64,000 nucleotides of DNA from Vanessa cardui (GCF_905220365.1 NC_061133.1:13754171-13818170), one strand, 5' to 3'. Shown: positions 47,766-60,042, counted from the first letter of the stretch. The notes: generated by a model from the sequence alone, not told the origin. Made by a program: numbers and translations.

Positions 47766-48969
47766 TCGAAAATGAACGATGACTGTGAAAGTTGTGCGAT
47801 GTTATGAACGTAAATTCATCACTTATTAAATATAATCAAATACAAATATGGCATCGAGACGAAACCGCTATAATCCTCTATAAATAACAATTTCTCTTTT
47901 GTTGTCTTGTTTTATATTTAATAAATTATTTACATAACATGTCGAAGACTCTCAATCAAGCTTTGTGCAGTAAAATTACATCGAATCTGAAGTTGCCTCT
48001 AATTTAAACACTATTAGTTACATATTACTTTATACTTGTTAATATTTTATTGAAAGTAATGCATTTAAATAATTCATTTTATCTGGGCATACTTGTGCAT
48101 ATGTCTATGTTTGTATGTGTAACAGTAGCACATGACTTATCATAATAACATACTTAAAAGACAAACGCACAAATACATTTTCTATTTAATATGATATAGA
48201 GTCAAGATTAAGAGTGAGTAAGAGATTATGATTGCAAGGGGAAAGGTTGATCTGGAAGCTCTAATATTGGGGCGAACCGAAGAGCAAAAAATCTCACTCT
48301 TAAATTAAACAAGTATTTCTCCTGTCAAAGTAAGTGAGCTAATATCAAATGACTTAATATGTATTACATTATATCATCATAGTCAAGTAATGGGCTAATT
48401 TTCATATGCTCATGCACGGTATTCATACATTCGCTTTATCTAATAAAGAGTTTGAAGAGATATGCCGGAGCGAAAGGGTAAACGTGCACTTATGTAAGGA
48501 GAGCCTAACGACTGATGCACTTCCTAAATGTAGGTTTAAGAATGTTATAGAGGTGACCAGCTATTAAATTTATTATACTGTTTTTCTTAATACGGTACAA
48601 GCATAACTATTTAAATAAATTAAATGTATATGAAATGATTTTTAGTATTGCTTTTAATTTTTATTTATATTTTATGAAAACCTAATTTTCATTAGAGTTT
48701 TTTAAGTGTTTATTAAAATATCATTAAATACTTGTGATTAACTTTAACTATTAAATGGATTGTACTGGAGTACAGTATTGCAATTTATTTTAAATTATGA
48801 TTTTAATATGCCTATCTATCATATTGCTCTATGAAAGGTGAGCGATCAATCTTGCGCGCGCGCACCACGCATTATGTACATTTGAATGTACAGTCTAAGT
48901 AACAAATGTGCTGCTGGAAATAAATTATGACAATCGACAATTTGCTACTTGTATAATTAATAGATAGTG

Positions 48970-48971
<2 letters not shown>
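47766..48971. other. AT-rich spacer
   Basis: No gene; a GCGCGCGC run lies at about 48854-48862. Confidence 0.5.

Positions 48972-49010
<39 letters not shown>
48972..49010. repeat. (TA)n microsatellite
   Basis: About 19 uninterrupted AT/TA units. Shorter (TA)n runs lie at 14084-14103 and 30918-30930. Confidence 0.9.
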
Positions 49011-49013
<3 letters not shown>

Positions 49014-49571
49014 TATATTATGTGGAAATAACACTTTAGATAATAACAAGATTCGTGTTATCCGGAATGAGCTTGATGTATAAATAATCAGAATTTAAGA
49101 TTTTTTATTGAATAATTCTCGACATGATTTTCTTCACTGGTACACCAAGATGATCTATATAGATTTATATAAACCAAATAAATTCAAACACTGCCGTAAA
49201 GACTTACTTTCTTATATGACCTTGAAAAATTCCCAGACTCTGGACGAAGAAACGAGGACATCAATTATTTTACACAGCTATTAATTTCAACCAATAGAAA
49301 ATCAACTCGATGTGTTCCATGGATTAATAACCAATCACAGCATGTTTAACATATCTCAAAATAAATTCACCAATCAACATAGATACGTCTCTCGTTACTT
49401 GCACGCTATGACCATTCCATTTAGTAACATGACTTCACTAACAAGATTTTTTATCATAAATTCATGCCATTAGCTTTTTGTAACCGTCTCATTACTCAGT
49501 AATGTTTGCGTTTTCACATCAAATTACGTTTTTACTTAAAATTGACTAATTTTAATTTCACAGTATAATTT
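49011..49571. other. Spacer
   Basis: Nothing recognised. Confidence 0.5.
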
Positions 49572-49846
49572 AACCACCAGCCCCAACTTCGCACGGTTGC
49601 ATTACTGATACTAAATATAGTACAGCATTTGTTTATTTACGAGATCACAATAGAAACTTCAAAAAATATCAGAGTTTCTTTACTATATTGTCCATATATT
49701 ATATACAAAAACCATCCTCTCGAATCACTCTATCTATTTAAAAAAACCGCATCCAAATCCGTTGCGTAATTTTAAAGATTGTAGCATACATAGGGACAAA
49801 CAGTGGTTAGCGACTTTGTTTTATACTATATATGGATTTTGACACT
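49572..49846 (-). mobile_element. Repeat G, reverse orientation, long copy
   Basis: CACCAGCCCCAACTTCGCAC to GACTTTGTTTTATACTATAT. It carries extra internal sequence (about 49615-49675) absent from 32166-32402. Confidence 0.5.
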
Positions 49847-50303
49847 TTTTTCTTTATTTTTATCACAGACTATATATGAATATGTATTGTTCACGAAATT
49901 TTAGTCCCGAGGTAATGACTACTATCTATATTCCTAGGTCATGCCTAGTAATTTTCTAAAAGCGTTAAATGCTGTCACAGTCTCATGGTGTATCGATATT
50001 ACAAGATTAGGTTATTAGACAGCTTGATCCATCGCTTTCATCATCTCTTTAAGTATTAGATGTTTTGAAATTACATGCATAGTTTTACTGCATGCAATAT
50101 GCTATCCATATAATAAGATAATTATTGGACGTGTCAGTTATTTTAGCATAGCGCTTAGATTACGGTTGACCAAAACATAGATCCTCTAAAAAGCTTCAAA
50201 GAATTTTAAATTTGGAATTAGCACATGTTTGCCAGAAAAATAAAAAAAGGTGATAGTTAGTAACAACAATTTGACAAAACTTGACAACAGTCAAGAAACA
50301 GTC

Positions 50304-50605
50304 GACAACAACAGCCTGTAAATTTTCCACTGCTGGGCTATGGACTCCTCTGCCCTTTGTTTTGAGTAAAAGGTTTGGAACATATCCCACCATGCTGTTC
50401 CAATGCGGGTGGAATACACACGTGGCAGAATTTCTATGAAATTAGACACATGCAGGTTTTCTCACGATGTTTTCCTTTACCGCCGAGCGCGAGATGAATT
50501 ATAAACACAAAATAAGCACACGAGTATTAAGTGGTGCTTGCCTGGGTTTGAACCCGCGATCAACGGTTAAGATGCACGCGTTCTAACCACTCCATCTAGG
50601 CTCGG
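50304..50605 (-). repeat. SINE-1, full length
   Basis: ACAACAACAGCCTGTAAATT to CTAACCACTCCATCTAGGCT, including the B-box-like GGGTTTGAACCC. Confidence 0.8.
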
Positions 50606-51049
50606 CAGTTGTCGAGACATATCAAGATAAAATGTATCCAAATATCGCATGTCAACGATGACGTCACACGAAGTAGCATGTTTCTCCCACATATGTCCGG
50701 AAGCTAAACAAGTCGCTTTACAAGACAATGCGATTTGCTACTTTCGCCCACCTCGCGTTGAAAGTGCCATCTCTGAGGCACTTATCACACGAGCTACATA
50801 ACAACTCACATTAAAAACTCGTTGTCTTCAACATGATTTAAAAAAAAATTAATACAAGCTGTAAATTATAATAGCATTTATCTAAGGTGGTTCGAGATTA
50901 CCAGCTGATGTAATGGTTATTGGATCATGTTGGGGTCAAGTGCAAAAACCATCCGCATCAAATATATGTAATGGAAATTTAATGATTACTGTTTTTAACT
51001 ATGATTAAATTATGTATGATTGTTTTAGCATAAAACATTTTTTTAAGTA
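50606..51049. other. Spacer
   Basis: More complex, GC-richer part at 50640-50820 without a coding frame. Confidence 0.45.
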
Positions 51050-51340
51050 AAAAACACATTGGTAGAAAAAGCATATTATTCGATACAAGATTTGTTAGAA
51101 GATAAAAAAGCGTGGAGTTAATACCTGTTGACTTCCAAGCAGGATAAATTAATTTAAATAATTCTATTTAACTAACATGACTTTGTATTTTTTAAATGTT
51201 AAAAATGAGTAACTACTGAATTTCTTGCCCGTTCTTCTCGGTAGAATCTACTTTCCGAAGCGGTGGTAGCTTCACTTAATTGTTAAATGACGATCAAAAG
51301 TCTACTTGAATAAAATTTGTTTTCATTTGATATGATTTGA
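51050..51340 (+). mobile_element. CR1/jockey-like LINE 3' end (repeat D)
   Basis: After the coding tail comes the repeat D body: a TTCTTCTCGGTAGAATCTAC block, the GGTGGTAGCTTCACTTAA block and a GAATAAAATTTG end followed by TTTGAT-type tail repeats at about 51325-51345. The short TTTGAT tail and 5' truncation are typical of non-LTR retrotransposition. Confidence 0.65.
51056..51121 (+). pseudogene. CR1/jockey-like LINE ORF2 C-terminus (last 21 codons)
   Basis: An in-frame tail reads LVEKAYYSIQDLLEDKKAWS followed by TAA. The pattern KAYYSI...D...D..AW is typical of the end of CR1/jockey-type non-LTR reverse transcriptase proteins. An in-frame stop lies four codons upstream, so only a relic remains. 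It sits directly upstream of a repeat D sequence and shows that repeat D is the 3' UTR of this LINE family. Confidence 0.6.
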
Positions 51341-51439
51341 TAATCTATATCTATATTATCTAGGGATAAATTTAAATAATCTGAAAAAAATATGGTGCAA
51401 TTCCAGTGTCTTCTGACATTGTTTATTCATGTGGTAGTT

Positions 51440-51552
51440 GGACTTTGTGCAAGTATATTTGAGCAGGAATGAACCACTCACCAAGTATGGGTGAACAAGT
51501 ATAAATACAGGCAGAAGGAAGACGTGATCTTAGTTCCCTAGGTTAGTGGTTG
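51440..51552 (+). repeat. Repeat B, 5' half degenerate
   Basis: GGACTTTGTGCAAGTATATT and GACGTGATCTTAGTTCCCTA. Confidence 0.5.
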
Positions 51553-52010
51553 ATTGAAGAACTTAATATGAGTGGTCAATATATCTAACAACACCTATGA
51601 ACGACAGTGACCACTTTCTTTAAGATGACCCTGACCTGTCCTCCAACTTAGAGTAGCTGGATCAAAAATATCACAAATATATAATGTTCTGTTTTGCAAA
51701 TGACATCCAACGTTTTTTTTTATATGGACTTGCAATAAATTCAGTTTTACTTTTGGAATGAAGTATACTTCTTTGAAGATAATGAACAATAAATAATTGT
51801 AACCAAATTTTGCTATACAAAACCTAATCTTAATTTTAATTACACGTTATAACGAGAAATAAAAATAAATTCATAAAAAAAAATAGTATCCAAAATTGTG
51901 ATTAAAATGTGCGAAAAAATAATGATTTCAGAACACTTTCCTAAAACTACAACGACTTAACTGCTTTATCTTGAAGAAGGCGGCTCACGTTCGATTGAGT
52001 CGTTCAGAAG

Positions 52011-52247
52011 CTAACTCATAACCTCGTTATCCTCTCGGCCACAATCGAGTAACATAACACTTTCTCTCCACCAACGATCCAATATTGTTCTATACACGGA
52101 CGGACAATAACAAAACACGTTGTAATCTGGAAATTGAATCTCGGTCAGCCGCTGCAGGATAATCATTGCGTATTGCTTCCTTGAAGTTACGTCACTGACT
52201 TTAGAACAGACAGAAGTGGCATAGTGCGAGTTTATTACCTGGACCAT
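52011..52247 (-). CDS. Unrecognised short coding-like frame
   Basis: A 78-codon minus-strand frame contains RKQYAMIILQRLTEIQFPDY and YRTILDRWWRESVMLLDCG before a polar C-terminus. It is unusually rich in W, Y, C and charged residues for AT-rich noncoding DNA. The ATG at 52247 is followed by CAG/GTAATA, a possible splice donor, so the real frame may start elsewhere. It lies 740 bases left of the Penelope-like ORF but on the opposite strand. No family recognised; it may be a relic or chance. Confidence 0.22.
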   Translation of the reverse strand: MVQVINSHYATSVCSKVSDVTSRKQYAMIILQRLTEIQFPDYNVFCYCPSVYRTILDRWWRESVMLLDCGREDNEVMS

Positions 52248-52949
52248 TGCTTAACTGAGGCGCGTAAATGCTATTTCAAAATTAGTATGAATTCCTTTGA
52301 ATAAGCTCATAGACTTGAGAATCGTTAGAAGTGGCATAACAAAAAATCAAAATAATTTTAAATTTTAAAATTGATATTAATAATATTATATATAGACAAA
52401 TGTAAAAGTTTTTATAGAGAAGATATATAGACATAAATTTGAATTTGGAATTAATATATAATAAACTATACAAACTGTCCTTAGTCTTGTATAATAATTA
52501 ATTGCAATATATACCTATTTGCTTTAAATCACTGTTCTATCTGTGTTCATGTCACGTACGACATCTGTATTCAACTTTTGTCTTAATCACATAAAGAATA
52601 GGAGATATAATCGCATGAAACAGGCGTGTCTAAAATTCCAGTTGAAGTAAACAAGACGATAAATACTCTAGATTAACATTAATTAATTTATTAAAATAGT
52701 TCTTTTAAATTTGTTAAGTAGATATTATGTTAATTGATAGAAAATATAATTATGACTTCATTATGCTAATATAAAAAGAGCATTTATTTTTCAATATTTT
52801 AGATATTATCTGTATTTATTATTACGAAAGCTGATACAAACTTATGCAACCTAATGGTTACCTTTCCCCATAAACAATGTCACTTAAAATATAAAACCAT
52901 TATAACGACATCCACGGAATTCCTTGTAATCAGATTGACTCATGTACCT

Positions 52950-54070
52950 AACAAAATGGAACACTCTTACAAGGTGTATAATGTTTGGAGGTAGCATTAT
53001 TGATGGTGGCTAATACCAAGAATATCTGCACGCTACTTCATCTCCATGCTACTTCACACCACCATCCTCGACACTTAAACGCTGTAGTAACATCATTGAC
53101 CAATCGCGCATACGACCTTTGTGATAAAGACCATATACAATCTGAGCTAGCACACGTTAAAGAGGTCCTACAGCGGAATGGATATAAAGCGAGAAACACA
53201 GCTGCACGGAATAATAAGCTACTGCTACAGTACAGGGTTGAAAGACAACCAGCGTTTATGCCATATGTTAAAGGAGTGACAGACAAGATAGCTAGAACCC
53301 TGAGTAGATATGCGGTGAAGACTATCTTCACTCCTTTCAAGAAGATAGGGCAAATGTTGCGTTCGCCTAAAGATAGCTTTCCCCTGGAAAAACCCGGAGT
53401 TTATAAAATCGACTGTAGTTGTGGTAAATCCTGTGTTGGACAGACGAAGCGTACGGTATCTTGTCGCATTAACGAACACATCAAGGCGGTAAAATACAAC
53501 GATACCAAGAAATCAGCCATCGCGGAACATCTCCTGGAAGCCGGGTCGAACCATTGGATCGAGTTTCATAATACTCAGATACTCTCGACAGAACGCCACT
53601 ACATACCCCGACTGGTACGAGAAGCCATTGAAATAACTAAATTTAGTAATTTCAATAGAGAGGATGGGTTTCAACTGTCGAGAGTATGGAATCCAACAAT
53701 AAAATTATGCAAACCCCCGCAAAATAAAAATAAAATAAAAAATTCGCGAATTGATACGGTGAGTTTCGTCTGCAAAACACGGGATCGAGTGTCGAGTGTA
53801 CATAAAATAAATTCAACTAGTGACAATGGTAGGGGTGACAATAGTAGTGGTGACCGGTGTTTACGTAGCAAACGTACAAGAAAGGAGGTAGTTCGATACG
53901 GACACCTCTAACATTATCAGCATCTACCCGCACACTTCAGTCTCGTGAACAAGACATTCGTAGACAATGTCGAAATATCGAGCTCCACCGAACAAAAATA
54001 AAAAACATGGTAAATATCCCGAAATTAATAACTTTAATAATAAAAATAACCATGTTAGTTTAAAATACTA
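52950..54070 (+). mobile_element. 5'-truncated Penelope-like retroelement
   Basis: The element covers the GIY-YIG coding remnant plus a 3' region ending in AT-rich sequence rich in AATAA (54005-54065). The same 3' tail recurs at 63954-64000, which helps to place the 3' end near 54065. The left boundary is unclear because homology fades in scrambled sequence around 52950-53030. Confidence 0.7.
52985..53911 (+). pseudogene. Penelope-like element ORF, C-terminal part with GIY-YIG endonuclease domain
   Basis: A 308-codon frame matches the C-terminal third of Penelope-like retroelement proteins. The post-RT block SHHHPRHLN lies at residues 24-32, followed by a helical linker and a GIY-YIG nuclease domain. 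Visible landmarks are GVY at 138-140, the CSC pair at 144-146 typical of Penelope nucleases, VGQTKR at 151-156, R161, the EH pair at 164-165 and E213 as the likely metal-binding glutamate. The second tyrosine of the signature is replaced by Cys150. The reverse transcriptase domain is absent. Just upstream, a short imperfect duplication of the HATS-encoding sequence at 53028-53056 shifts the frame, so the apparent N-terminus is not natural. It is read as a truncated, inactive copy. Confidence 0.85.
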
Positions 54071-56879
54071 ATGAACTTTTTCTACATCTGCCGGGAATCA
54101 AACCCGAAACCCATGTCCGGTCAAAATGAGTTCTACGTTAATAGGCGATTGCTTTATGACTGGTGTTTTGGCGTTTTTTTTTTATTTTTATTTCATTTTT
54201 TCTATATATCAGTCTCTAGGACATCATCAAACCGTTGTCTTATTTTGCTAAGAGACATACACGGACAAGATGTTCAGTGAACACATGACATTTTCAAATA
54301 AACCGACGCTCATAAAGGGAGTTATGTGTTATGCACCGTGCATTTAAAGCACTTACTTATGTTGTAAACGGTGTGAGGTCAAGTGGAGTCCGTTATATAA
54401 CACAAACGTGTACGAGATCAGTACAATAATTTAAGCTTAATCCTTTTTAACCTATAACAACATGGTAATGGCGTCTCTTGCCATTTAGAGCGTAAACAAA
54501 TGAAGTGTATCTGGTATTGGAGCAGCATTTTAAATGTAAGAGGCGATTACGTCACCAGAATTTCAATATAGTAGCTATACTGTAGTTTCGCTGTCGATAA
54601 CACGTGCTAAGCGGAGGACCTCACAGAAGGCACCATTAGGAAATTTGTATTCTGAGTCATTGAGTGGTCATACAACGCCTGTCTTGAGTCTGATGAAACC
54701 GTCAAAGTGCAAAATGCTCCAAATGTAACAATAGTATGTGTTTGTTAATGTTATGTTTTTTCTCGTAAATTACTTCACAGGAAATAAGTGATGTACTCTC
54801 TGATCATGTGGCCTATTCTGATCGATGTGGTGTAATGAGTTTATAATAATTAATCTTGCATTTTTGTATCCTGATAGTATTGTATCCTGATAAAGGTAAA
54901 TCTTCAAAACCAATTTCATAAAGGCATTATCAAATTGTGTGGTGTACCACAGTGGCGTAAGACGACGGAATAAATCTTTCTATTTTCTTTTGAGCAACGA
55001 AGATTTTGCTTATAAATCTGAACTTGTCAAGGTCCTGGGATTATATCCTTTTTGGCCAATAAATAGTTTCTGGCTGTCAAAAAATTTAAAAAAAAATTAT
55101 TTTGCTCTAATGTTCAATCATTTATATGAATCTGCTTTATATGAGTAAAACATCATCAGCTTTATGATATCCCACGATGGAACCCGATCCAGGCGTTTTA
55201 AAAGTCTAAAAAGTATTATTTTATTTATTATATTTATTTATTAATTTAATTTTATAAGAAAGTGTTTTCACTTTAAATGTAAAATATATATATTCAAATG
55301 TGACAAATATCGTTCGTTCTAAATTACATTTAAACGGTAGCCAAGCCTTTCTCCGCACGTAATACCAACAGTCCAACATCTTATATATTTGGTTTACACA
55401 TCATGACTAATAGCGCTAACAGTAGCATAGAACTCGTACCACTTAACGCAAAATTGCATCATCGGTCTGAACGATCCTACTGTTAACAGTTCTTGGACGG
55501 AATACTGATTTACTAGTAGAAATATACAAGTAAAGTAGGAATATTTAAGCTGGATCTATACTCGATTTTTGAGTATCTTGAACCGGTTTTTTATAACGAC
55601 AACAACTATTTGGGAATTATTTTAGCATGAGGTATAAAAGTAAAAGTGATGCCGTTGCGATCACCAGTCTGTTACTGCTAAGGGAATATAAACGTTGTTT
55701 AAAATTTCAATAATACACAGAACGTAAGGGCGATGTGACTCACATGGAAAATATAATGAGAAATAAAATAAGTTTTAATCTATTCATGAAGCTTAGAACA
55801 GATGGTCGTCTCACTGTTGTCTAGTAGTTCGTTTATACAGTTACGAATTTCAAGGTCACGGTTAAAAGTAGGGATTAATAACAACTATAAATTTATAAGT
55901 TTTATTAGGGAAACCTTCTTTGAAATTATAGAGTTTGCAACCTACCTGTTCCGCAATGTGCACTTAAAAACATTACTTATCAATATTTGTAATGATTCTT
56001 AAAAAAATATGTTATTGAGCCCATTGTGTATAGGTATGTCTAACATCATAGAGATTTTCAAGACAAAAAGTAATATTAGAGTATTTTAGGTAAATAAATA
56101 CCACAATTTAGGTAAAATAAAAAACTTGAGACATACTTGTAATCTTGTAATAGGGGTAGAATCAAGCATCATCTCACTATCCCGGCACCTTACTTTACCC
56201 AAGGGAAAGGTAATTTGCGGGATGGTCTCGTGATACCATAAGCATTAGCAATGAATACGTTAATGTTAGACAACACAGGATGCGTTGCTGATGAGTTATA
56301 TCAACATATTCCTGTAACCTCTCCCAGAATCCCACAAAATCCTACATAAGATTTGTGGCATCCACAACGTGAAAAGAGGGGTACACTGACATTTAATATT
56401 CAAAAACATTCATAGTGTTCAAAGGAGATTTACTCTTAAAAAATTGCAATTCAAAACAATACTCGTTCAAGTTGTCTTATTAATGGATCAATCTCGGAAT
56501 GTACAAAGAGCGGATGCGCTTGCGCAACAGTGAACGTACTGACCACATGTTCTGTACCGAATATTATATGACGGATTACTGTAATTTTATTATGTGAAAG
56601 AATTATATTTTTGTATTAATTGTTGCCACACTGTTACATGGAGTTAATACAATATATAGTTATATAATTATTATTACTTAAATAAAACCAATTAGTACAA
56701 ATCTTAAATGTATATCCAGAAGAAATTCGATTGATTTATAATGTGTTTAATTTGTATTTGATGATGATAAAGATATAATAATACAATGTGAGAAAACTTG
56801 TATGTGCCGGATGAAAATTAGACAATATTTACTTCTACCTCAAGTTTCTATTAGACATAGGATATTCATGGGCTCCAAT
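54071..56879. other. Long spacer after the Penelope-like element
   Basis: 54088-54110 has a GGGAATCAAACCCG sequence resembling the tRNA-like B-box of repeat H in reverse, but no more of it. 56160-56400 is a more complex block, possibly an unidentified repeat. No convincing gene. Confidence 0.45.
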
Positions 56880-57075
56880 TTTCAACCGACTTCAAAAAGG
56901 AGGAGGTTATCAATTCGTCTGTATTTTTTTTTTTATGTTTGTTACCTCATAACTTTTTACTGGGTGGACCGATTTTGATAAATTTTTTTTTGTTTGAAAG
57001 GTAGTGCTTCCCGTGGGGTCCCATTTTTTTTAAATTTTTTATTATAGATTTTATCACCTGTTTTTTTTGAAGCCA
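56880..57075 (+). repeat. Repeat I
   Basis: TTTTCAACCGACTTCAAAAA, ACCTCATAACTTTTTACTGG, GTGGACCGATTTTGATAA and GGTAGTGCTTCCCGTGGGGT. A very common lepidopteran repeat; only one copy here. Confidence 0.55.
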
Positions 57076-57239
57076 ATAATACAATATTATCTACATACCT
57101 ATACTAAGGAATTAACAATATTTCAATGTTGTGATATCTATTACATCAGACTTACGGGCTAACTCATCATGCAATTATACAAAACCAATTTAACTCATTG
57201 TAATTATTTAAATAATTAAAAAAAAATCAAGCATATCAA

Positions 57240-57325
57240 AATTAGCACGCAGCCTTGGGTACTAAGATGTTATGGCCCTTGTTCCGAAGTAACACTAGCC
57301 CACTTATAGTTCAAACCAGAATACA
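57240..57325 (-). repeat. Repeat B fragment
   Basis: CCTTGGGTACTAAGATGTTA and CTTATAGTTCAAACCAGAAT. Confidence 0.55.
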
Positions 57326-57349
57326 GTAAAAAGTAAAAGTAAACAAAAA

Positions 57350-57450
57350 TATCAGCCTGTAAATTTCCCTCTGCTGCCTCCTCTCCCATTGAGGAGAGGA
57401 TTTGGAACATATTCCACGTTGTTTCAATGCGGGTACCACCAACCCGGAAT
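57350..57450 (-). repeat. SINE-1 3' fragment
   Basis: CAGCCTGTAAATTTCCCTCT to TTTCAATGCGGGTACCACCA. It follows a repeat B fragment (57240-57325). Confidence 0.65.
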
Positions 57451-58170
57451 ACAGTATATAAAAGTAATTTTTAAATGTTACCATGACTGATAAATTTATG
57501 CTGTATCATTCCAAAATCAAATATTTTTATGTAACGTGTTTTTACTACTTAAAGATTGACTGTGCGAACCTTCTCATAATATCAAATAACTTTCGCCGTG
57601 GAAAATTGAATGAACTGAAGATCAAATCAATATAACTTTGAATGGCTAAGGTAAATTCTTCGACGTAATTGTAATATTAAATTGCTAACAAATTATTAAT
57701 TATCATAAAATAATAAAAATCTTATTTTTCATCACTATATTCACACACAAATCTAAATATTCACTATTTAAATTTTTAACATAATTTTCAAATAAGCTAA
57801 GATGTGAAGTTATATATTTCGAGCGACATGACAGCTAATTGGCGGCAACGAACAACTTCATAATGTAGTTTTCCTGTCACCTGCGCAAGCGCATCATAAC
57901 GTTCACTCTCATTATTTTTTCATAACGCACTAAATAACTAAAACTTGACACATATTTTTATAAATCCGTTTTATTTCATCCACATGAATTTCCAACAAAA
58001 TAGGTTGTAAAATTAAACTTTGAATTTATTTTCTACTATTTACATACTTGGTATTCTGGGTATTCACTGATTATTATTACAAAACAAAATTAATGTAAGA
58101 AAAAAATATACAGGTGTACGTTAAACATTTTTTTTTAGTATTTGTATTTTTTTTATTTGCTGTTTATATA
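57451..58170. other. AT-rich spacer
   Basis: No gene or recognised repeat. Confidence 0.5.
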
Positions 58171-58440
58171 CAACAACAACAGCCTGTAAATTCCCACTGC
58201 TGGGCTAAAGGCCTCCTCTCCGTTTGAGGAGAAGGTTTTCTCGAAGGTTGGTTTGAGGAGAAATTTCTAGGAAATTTGTCACATGCAGGTTTCCTCGCGA
58301 TGTTTTCCTTCACCTTGCTGAGCACGAGATGAATTATAAAGACAAATTAAGCACATGAATTAGCGGTGCCTGCCTGGGTTTGAACCCGCAACCATCGGTT
58401 AAGATGCACGCGTTCTAACCACTGGGCCATCTCGACTCGA
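58171..58440 (-). repeat. SINE-1 with internal deletion and 9-bp flanking repeat
   Basis: CAACAACAACAGCCTGTAAA to GGGCCATCTCGACTCGA, with an internal deletion near 58240. GTTTATATA flanks both ends (58162-58170 and 58441-58449). Confidence 0.75.
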
Positions 58441-58859
58441 GTTTATATATAAAATATATATATTTTATAATTATAAAAAGGGACGGGACGTTTCAAAACG
58501 AGAACAAGTGCTTTTCAAACTCATTTCGTAACGACATCTTGTGAAACGAAAGGATGGTCAGATTATTTATGGCATGTGAATGTTTAAGGCGTGACAGCGT
58601 TTAGTTAATTATCTAGAACCAAAAATATTATGCACATAAAACACACTGTAAGATTATTGCAGTCATTACTTTGAAGGCTCTATTCTCCAAAGATTTCAGA
58701 ATCTTACAGACCGATTTGTTCTTAATATATATTTGAAGATTAATTTTATTTTTTTGAATATAACTGTAGATATGATACATTTATAAATATAAAAATTATT
58801 AACATTAAGTCTTTATATATATATACAAATATGAATTAAAAATAGCGACTGTATAAATC

Positions 58860-59058
58860 TTGACCGCGTGGAATAGTGGCAAGAATGCTAGCAGCGTTTC
58901 CCCGTTGAATTACAATTTCGATCCTCTGGGCAAAAACGAACCAGCCCTCCTGTCAGTAGAGGAAATAAGGCTAGGTGTCATACTTCATGTTCTAAATCTT
59001 CTCCTCAAAGGGAAATTAGGTCTCAGCCCAGCAGTGAGAAAATTGCAGGCTGTTGTTG
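58860..59058 (+). repeat. Chimeric SINE: different tRNA-like head on a SINE-1 3' end
   Basis: The head (GACCGCGTGGAATAGTGGCA, with B-box-like AATTTCGATCCTC) is not the SINE-1 head. The end (CTTCTCCTCAAAGGGAAATT to AATTGCAGGCTGTTGTTGTT) is the SINE-1 end. Confidence 0.6.
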
Positions 59059-59199
59059 TTATACTTTTAATGAAGACTTTTGCACTACTACTCCAAGGGC
59101 CAAGTGTTTCGGCAGCAAATGGGACCAAAAAGTCATTTGATATAAGACAAGATATTTGAATATTTTGGAATCTAGATTGGTAATACGCCAACTGATTTG

Positions 59200-59355
59200 G
59201 TCATGGTTATTGGTCACCAACACCAATATATATTGGTACTGCAAGAAATATTACCCAATCCTTTCATCGCCAATACACCAACCTTGGGCACTAAGATTGT
59301 CCTTGGGTCCTTTTGCTGTAGTATCACTATCACACTTCCCTTCAAACCAGAAAAG
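59200..59355 (-). repeat. Repeat B, degenerate
   Basis: TGCAAGAAATATTACCCAAT, CCAACCTTGGGCACTAAGAT and CACTTCCCTTCAAACCAGAA. Overlapping 61-77-codon frames are repeat sequence. Confidence 0.55.
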
Positions 59356-59689
59356 TTGTTACTTAATACTTTCAATACATATAATATAACATGAATTATG
59401 ACAGACTACATACTATGAATTACTAATAGATTAAATACAGAGACCAAACTAGTTTTTCCAGTTAACTAACCTGAATACTATTTTCTACTTGAGCTTGAAT
59501 GATTTAAGGTCATTACGGGTCTGTAGACCTTGATTTAAATTGAGAAATAATGTTATTTATATGCTAGTGTAACTGCGACTTTAATTACTTGGAAATAAAA
59601 AGGTTTCGTCGATATTTTCTACCGATATCAAACGTCAAAAATCTTTGTCCAATGATGAAGGATTACAAATACTTATGAATTGTTAGGAA

Positions 59690-59780
59690 AAACGTAAAAC
59701 CAGTTCAGAAACATCTCAGACCTGAAATGAACCGGAGTAGAAAAACAGAGGAAGTTTTCTTTTTTCAACAGTTATTACAA
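59690..59780 (-). repeat. Repeat D2 fragment
   Basis: ACCAGTTCAGAAACATCTCA and GACCTGAAATGAACCGGAGT, diverged. Confidence 0.45.
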
Positions 59781-59806
59781 AGCAATTTTTCATATACATA
59801 ATAGTT

Positions 59807-60042
59807 TTTTTTACGGAATAGGCTGGCGGACTAGCATATCTGTCACCTCATGGTAAGTGGTCACCGTCACCCATAGGCAATGACGCTGTAAGAAATATTA
59901 ACTATTCCTTACATCGTCAATGCGCCACCAACCTTGGGAACTAAGATGCTATGTCCCTTGTGCCTGTAGTTGCACTGGCTCACTCACCCTTCAAACCGGA
60001 ACACAACAATACTGCGTACTGTTGTTTAGCGGTAGAATATCT
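59807..60042 (-). repeat. Repeat B
   Basis: TTTACGGAATAGGCTGGCGG to TGTTTAGCGGTAGAATATCT. Well preserved, missing the GGGCTTTGTGC end. Confidence 0.8.

Noticed and set aside
53038..53871. Minus-strand frames across the Penelope-like ORF
   Set aside because: Antisense shadows of the real frame.
58860..59394. Several 61-99-codon frames
   Set aside because: They overlap the chimeric SINE and a degenerate repeat B on both strands.
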